A DNA stretch of 64,000 nt from contig CM056566.1 in the NCBI GenBank assembly GCA_029721515.1, forward strand, positions 23,619,269 through 23,683,268, given 5' to 3'. Position 1 is the stretch's first letter. Every line of letters starts with the position of its first letter. Of this stretch, positions 58,124 to 64,000 are shown piece by piece. The notes below the pieces were generated by a model. The model saw only the letters and a program-made list of their open reading frames with translations. It did not search any database and was not told the origin of the DNA. The DNA comes from Synanceia verrucosa. Its lineage: Eukaryota > Chordata > Actinopteri > Perciformes > Synanceiidae. Both the position numbers and the translations under genes were made by a program.

Positions 58124-60647
58124 TACAGTATATAGATATCTCAGCCAACCGCCGCTCCTTTGATGGTTCAGGTCCTTTGATAGATGGAGCATGAGGAGCT
58201 GCTTTGTTTAGAGCTGGCAGATAAACTGAACGGAAGAAAGACAAAAAGTAAGGAGGAGGTCTTCAAAGAGAAAAAAAACTGACAAACTCTTCAGAAAAAG
58301 ACCTCCTCCTCCTCCTCCTCCAGGAAGCTGCTGTCAGACAGGAAGTCAGCGGTTTGGGATGTAACGTTGAGATTTTTATTTTTTTCTCTCTGATCAGATG
58401 ACAGGCGGAGGAGATGCCAGCTACACCCTCCATACAGACGTGAGGGCAGGGCGGCATCCAAACCACTGGAACTTTCTACACTGGCATTTCTATCACCTCT
58501 TCAAAGGCCTGCGCGCTAATGAGGGGTTTTTATGTGGTGTCTCTGGTAAATATAGAGCCCAGCGACGTCGAGGAGTGAGGTCTGAAGGAGGTTTCACATT
58601 CACAGCGATTCAACAGGGTGAGGAGAACTCAATTAAGACGGAGATGTTTTAACCAGTGAGGAGGGTGGAGACTTCAGACTGAGTTCAGGACTTTTCTGAA
58701 AAGAAGGATCCTCAAGAGGGACACTATTTAAAATGATTAACTAACATGAATCCACACAGAAGAACTAAATAGATTACAGTGCATGTGCAACGTGAATCTC
58801 ATCTGATAGTTTCAGTCATCCATCATCATGTACTGAGGAGGATTGGACAACCCAAAATATGTTATAATACAACTAAACTGAAACCAGGTTTCTCCCAGAT
58901 TCTGCATTTTTTTAACACATAGTTAATGATTTAAATTGAAGACAAACAAACACTTTAAGTGTTTCAAACAGGATGCAGTGAAAGTTATTTAACTTTCACT
59001 TGATTTACTATGGTAACTCTTTGAGTGACATCGACATAATTATACATTAAAGTGTTTTTTCGGCAGCGGGTTGCCGATCGTGGTCTCACACAGCCTGTGA
59101 GTAATGATGGGGCTTCTGGGAGATGTAGTCAGATCATAAAGAGACGGTATACACCACAGAGATCAAAACAGGAAGTGGAGACGATCGAGATTAGAGAGCA
59201 AAACAAACGGAATCTGGACAAAAAGTGGTGATTTTGGTGAAAGTGTCCTCTACTCTACCTCTGATAAAACAAGAATGGAACAAAGTAAAAACAAACATTT
59301 TTTTCATGATGAAATAGAGAGTCTCTTCTTTCATTTGAGCTATTCAGTGTTTTTAGAGTCATAGTACAAAATATTCTGTGGGTCTAGAAATATGACTCTA
59401 AATGGACAAAAACACTGGAACAAGTCACTTCCTGTTTTATAAAACAGCTGGTAGTCAACAAGTTAATGTTGTACTGACTGGAATTACAAACGTATCTGTG
59501 AAACATTTAAGATAAATGTGATACGGAACAAAAAGCAGATTAGTAAAGGATCGTAAATTGCACTCAACAATTTAAGAAAAATGTGAATATTTTGTATTCC
59601 TCAGAAATAAAAAAGGCAACAACATCCATGAAAATCATCTTTACGTCACTTTTGTTGTCTCGGTCGAGACGAGCCAAACAAATCTGTTAAAGCAGCGTCT
59701 TTATTTTACTTTGAAAAGCCAAAGAGGGTTTTTTTCAGTCCTTGTGACAAACATTAAAAAGGGTCGCCAGGCTGACGCCGAAGGTCACAGTGTAATAAAC
59801 TGCCAAACATACCAGCATGTCAACAGAAATGGATTTAAATAAAGAATATCTAACGACGTCCAAAAAAAACACAAACAATCCCTTGTATTTTAAATAAAAA
59901 GTCCTGTCAGCTGCTTCAAGCTCTGCCACGTCCCTGTCAGCATCACTTATACAGATTCAACTATTATTACAGGTTTTCAGGGCTCAGTGTCGTGAAAAAA
60001 AAACCCTTTGAAGGGATTCAAAACAAAGAACTAAGAGCATCTATTGAAGCGCCACAGTGAAGCCATTGAGAGCAACAACCATAGAGCGGTGGGATTAAGG
60101 GCAATAAAGAGGAATTCAGCGAAAGCCCAAAGTCAACAGTGAAAAAATAACACTATACGTCCTCCTCTGGGTTCTCCTGTTTACATTTTTAACTGCTTCC
60201 AAAAATAAAAATACGTAATACCGCCGGTGGTTTGCTGATATCTGACTCACAGCAGGTGCTTCAGTGCCAGCTTTGTTTTCAGGTGATTAGCAGGCAGCTG
60301 CTAATAATAGAGCACCGCCTGCTGACCTGGATTCAGCTCCACCCAAACCTTTTCCTGCTGTCAACAGGCTGTCAGACAGGTCGCCACTGATTACACAGCC
60401 TGAGTGAAAACAACACACACTAACACATCAGTACTCCATTAGTCACGTTCATGCTCTGCTATTATCCACCAGTTTTCATTCATTCATCAGGAAACCTGTC
60501 ATAACTGTACTGTTGGTCTGTGCGGTTGGTACATGCTGTACGCTCTACGCTAGGCATGTAACGTGCAATTAGAACATCATTCTTACTGTCAGCGTGTTTT
60601 GTACAAAATGTATCCTGAACTGACTGCTATGTAAGCCAAAACGTTAA

Positions 60648-61472
60648 ATGCAGCAGGAGCATCAGCAGCAACATTAGCAGGAGCCAGAGCTTTAGCATTA
60701 GCAGGAGCATTAGCATCAGCAGCGACATTAGCAGGAGCCAGAGCATTAGCAGGAGCATTAGCATCAGCAGCGACATTAGCAGGAGTCAGAACATTAGCAG
60801 GAGCATTAGCATCAGCAGCAACATTAGCAGGAGCCAGAGCATTAGCAGGAGCATTAGCATCAGCAGCGACATTAGCAGGAGTCAGAACATTAGCATTAGC
60901 AGGAGCATTAGCATCAGCAGTGACATAAGCAGGAGCCAGAGCATTAGCATCAGCATTAGCATCAGCAGCTACATTAGCAGGAGCGAGAACATTAGCATTA
61001 GCAGGAGCATTAGCATCAGCAGTGTCATTACCAGGAGCCAGAGCATTAGCAGCAGCATTAGCAGTAGAATGATCAGGAGCAGTAGTACTAGAAGGAGCAG
61101 GAATATTAGCATTAGCTGGAGCATTAGCAGTAGAATAATCAGGAGCAGCAGTACAAGAAGGAGCAGGAATATTAGCATTAGCTGGAGCATTAGTAGCAGC
61201 ATTAGCAGGGACATTAGCAGGAAAATTGGCTGGAGCAGGAGCAGCAGTATTAGCAAGAGCATTAGCATTAGTCGGAAAATTAGCAGGAGCGGCAGCATTA
61301 GCAGGAGCAGTACTATTGGCATTAGCAGGAATAGCATTAGTTGGACCAGGAGCATTAGCATGGGGAAGTAGCAAGAGCGCTAACAGGAGCATTAGCATGA
61401 GCAGCAGTGTTAGCAGGAGCATCAGCTGGAGAAGGAGCAGCATTAGGTGGAGTAGCATTAGCATGAGTGGCA
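60648..61472. repeat. GCATTAGCAGGA-type minisatellite, about 0.8 kb
   Basis: Hexamers CATTAG, CAGGAG, CATCAG and GAGCAT build 12-bp and longer phrases such as GCAGGAGCATTAGCATCAGC; a longer phrase ending ACATTAGCAGGAGCCAGAGC recurs several times. All units are multiples of three or six, so frames stay open for long distances on both strands. Confidence 0.92.
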
Positions 61473-62530
61473 TCATATTAAATTTGTCATACAGGCGCGA
61501 GATGGTCAATCATTACAAATGTTTTTATGAAATCTCAAAAATAAAAATGAGCCACAACGAGCATCAGTGAGGAAGTAGTTTAGCTGTAATGGAACATAAT
61601 TCATAGAAGCAACAAACTGTATTATTTATACTATTTATATTATTATAATTATTATCCAGCAGCAGCCCCTCCTCCATCTCAACACACTGGCCCATAATTC
61701 AGCTGAGCTGCCGCTATAAATAGGCTGAACCTCCAGCGAGGGACGAGGACGGAGACAAAACCGAGGGACGTCTTCAAGCTTTCAACCAGCCGCCACAGGA
61801 AGTCACATCCATCCGTCCTCCAGGCGCATCAGAGCAACTTCCTGTTTCACTTTCTGCAGTCTGGTTGTGGAGCTCAGAGGACGTCCTCTGTTTGGTGAAA
61901 CTAGAGGGACATTTTCATTATAGACTGATCTATAAAATCATTATACATGAACTACCTCAGACTGGACAATCCAAAAAAGGAAAAGGATGGAAAGTGCTAA
62001 TTAATCTGCAAATATGTTTATTTTTATATTTACTTTATTCTTTGAAACTATAAGGCCTTTACAAAGTATTTAAAAATATAAATTCAATCAATGATCAGGT
62101 GGATGCTGCCTTTGTTTTACTGTATGAGTAGATTTTTAAAGGTATTAAAAAAATATTCAGTTTGCCGTCACAAATGAACAAAGGAAGACAAAGAGAACTG
62201 ATTTATCTTCATGACAACATGTTTAGCATGTCACCTTCAACTAATCAATAAATCTACTGATCATCAAGGAAGAACAACATGACTGTGACATCTGAGCAGG
62301 AGGAGATGGATGTGTGTCCTCAAGCCTGAAGAAACAGTTTAGCAAGATGTCAAAACCTCAGACAGGACCTCAACTGGACCTGGATCTGGTCTGGATCTGG
62401 ATCTGGATCTGACCTGAGGTCACATGGATCACTTTAGACCTCCTGTCCCTAAAGAGCCTCACTGCTAACCTCCTGCTGTCCATCAGCTCATCAGCTGACT
62501 GGAGAAAAACAAACTCACAGCATCACATGT

Positions 62531-63475
62531 GAGGAAGGAGGAGGAAGAGGAGAGGAAGAGGAGGAGAGGATGAAGAGGGGGACGAGGAATAGAGGAGGAA
62601 GAGGAGGAGAGGAGGAAGAGGAGGACGAGGAGTAGAGGAGGAGGAGGAAGAGGAGGAGGAGAGGATGAAGAGGAGGATGAGGAGTAGAGGAGGAAGAGGA
62701 GGAGGAGGAGGTGAGGATGAAGAGGGGGACGAGGAGTAGAGGAGGAAGAGGAGAGGAGGAAAGGAGGAAGAGGAGGAAGAGAGGAGGAGGAACAGGAAGA
62801 GGGGGACGAGGAGTAGAGGAGGAGGAGGAGGAGGAGGAGGAGAGGCTGAAGAGGGGGACGAGGAGTAGAGGAGGAGGAGGAGGAGGAGAGGATGAAGAGG
62901 GGGACGAGGAGTAGAGGAGGAAGAGGAGGAGGAGAGGATGAAGAGGGGGCGAGGAGTAGAGGATGAAGAGGAGGAGAGGAGGAAAGGAGGAAGAGGAGGA
63001 GGAGAGGAGGAGGAACAGGAAGAGGGGGACGAGGAGTAGAGGAGGAAGAGGAGGAGGAGGAGGAGGAGAGGATGAAGAGGGGGACGAGGAGTAGAGAAGG
63101 AAGAGAAGGAAAGGAGGAAGAGGAGGATGAACAGGAAGAGGGGTATGAGAACTAGAGGAGGAAGAGGAGGAGAGGAGGAAAGGAGGAAGAGGAGGAGGAG
63201 GAACAGGAAGAGGGGGACGAGGAGTAGAGGAGGAAGAGGAGGAGGAGGAGGAGGAGGAGAGGATGAAGAGGGGACGAGGAGTAGAGGAGGAAGAGGAGAA
63301 TGAGAGGTGGAGAGGAGGAGGAACAAGAAGAGGGGGACGAGGAATAGAGGAGGAAAGGAGGAAGAGGAGGAGGAACAGGACAGGAGGAGGAGGAAGGAAG
63401 AGGAGGAGGGGGAGGAAGAGAGGAGAATGAAAAAAGGGACAAGGAGTAGAGGAGGAAAAGGAGAGGAAGGAAGGG
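62531..63475. repeat. Polypurine minisatellite, about 950 bp
   Basis: The plus strand is almost purely G and A (GAGGAGGAAGAGGAGGAG with recurring ATGAAGAGGGGGACGAGGAG TAGAGG). The phrase GGGGGACGAGGAGTAGAGGA recurs about every 50-180 bp. The long open frames here (Ser/Pro/Leu-rich on minus, Glu/Arg/Gly-rich on plus) are by-products. Confidence 0.93.
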
Positions 63476-64000
63476 TTTGCTTTTGAAATGTTAAACAACC
63501 ATTTAATGCTCACTAACAAACAATAAATTCATAAAATATAATAAACAGATTACTAACATAATCAGATTGTAACAGTTATCAGCTGTGACACAATAATTCA
63601 TAAAACAATTACTTCATCATAATAAAAGAACAACAAATGTCTAATTAACCCATGTGAGTAAGTCCACATTCTTCATCTGCAGGTAGAAACTAAAGTCTAT
63701 CTGGAAATATTCCTGGAAACATTCCTGGAAATATTCCTAGCATCTGAGCTCAGGTGCAGCAGGAACATGTCTGGACTTGTTCTGGATCAGGAGGCTGAAG
63801 ACGAATGGTTCTCTGAACACTTTAACTCTTATTATAAACTCAACTTAGTATGAAACTATTTAGATGTTTTCAAACAGCGTTAGGGAACTGGTCTGCAGGA
63901 TCAGGACTGAGGTTCAGGATCAGAGTCCACTCTTTAAAACCTGATCCAGCTCCAGATACAGAAAACAGACCATGGTTCTCCTTTAAAACCGTTTTTAATA
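63476..64000. other. Right end of window, no feature seen
   Basis: AT-rich intron sequence with small direct repeats, for example GGAAATATTCCTGGAAACATT (partial) near 63701-63740. No exon of map4k4 and no promoter were recognised. Confidence 0.5.

Larger units (their letters stand above)
45817..64000. other. Intron, >18 kb, upstream of the beta-3 lysine exon, no exon seen
   Basis: I looked for a minus-strand exon encoding the Gly-rich loop (VGNGTYGQVYK) and found none, so the intron extends past the right edge. Recognised contents are listed separately: LINE fragment (46198-46277), (TG)n and (CA)n (47459-47604), ATTTA-rich text (47640-48200), LINE-like tails (53200-53255, 54110-54195), Tc1 relic (57188-58123), minisatellite (60648-61472) and polypurine tract (62531-63475). 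Several GC-richer islands are discussed in the findings. Long parts (about 48250-53150, 58700-60600) hold nothing I recognise. Confidence 0.7.

Noticed and set aside
59735..59929. 64-codon minus-strand frame with hydrophobic stretches (LVCLAVYYTVTFGVSLATLF)
   Set aside because: Looks membrane-like but has no homology I recognise, no upstream or downstream exon signals, and AT-rich introns produce such frames by chance.
62515..63519. 334-codon minus-strand open frame rich in Ser, Leu and Pro
   Set aside because: Entirely within the polypurine/polypyrimidine minisatellite; other frames of the same tract are also open. Composition, not selection, explains it.

Overview
This is vertebrate genomic DNA, almost certainly from a percomorph-like teleost fish. 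Coding sequence is split into short exons with canonical GT/AG borders. The introns are AT-rich and carry fish-type repeats: a tRNA-headed SINE, a Tc1-family transposon, the 3' end of a non-LTR retrotransposon with an (ATGG)n tail, and many micro- and minisatellites. The fish assignment is inferred from these repeats and from the divergence of the protein.

One gene accounts for all the coding sequence I can support: map4k4 (mitogen-activated protein kinase kinase kinase kinase 4, GCK-IV/Misshapen family), on the minus strand. It enters at 45816 and runs off the left edge at position 1. I could place 30 exons. Their lengths and phases sum to one continuous frame of about 1,421 residues. In order from right to left they encode the kinase domain from the beta-3 lysine onward (45816-33103), an acidic hinge and long coiled coil (32388-29018), a variable Ser/Pro/Gln-rich linker with several phase-0 cassette exons (27842-14702), and the C-terminal citron-homology (CNH) domain (13409-1). 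The first coding exon(s), about 41 residues with the Gly-rich loop, lie beyond 64000. The last roughly 18 residues lie left of position 1. Residues diagnostic for MAP4K4 against TNIK and MINK1 are present in the hinge, linker and CNH domain. Residue numbers assume the 41 missing N-terminal residues known from mammalian MAP4K4.

Region by region: 1-3740 holds the last six CNH exons in the window and a SINE. 3741-12410 is one 8.7-kb intron, filled mostly by a tandem satellite with monomers of about 167 bp and multi-monomer duplications. 12411-36830 carries 23 exons with mostly short introns. 36831-45759 is an 8.9-kb intron with two copies of a fold-back element, a CAGT-type minisatellite of about 1.2 kb and a perfect hairpin. 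45817-64000 is intron with no recognisable exon. It holds the truncated LINE, a Tc1 relic, a GCATTAGCAGGA-type minisatellite and a polypurine tract of about 950 bp, plus a few GC-richer islands that may be regulatory.

I see no second protein-coding gene, functional RNA gene or CRISPR-like system. The most unusual features are the intronic satellite with its higher-order organisation, the 12-histidine tract in a symmetric cassette exon, the fold-back repeat pair, and the low-complexity tracts near the right end. The long open frames in those tracts are repeat by-products.
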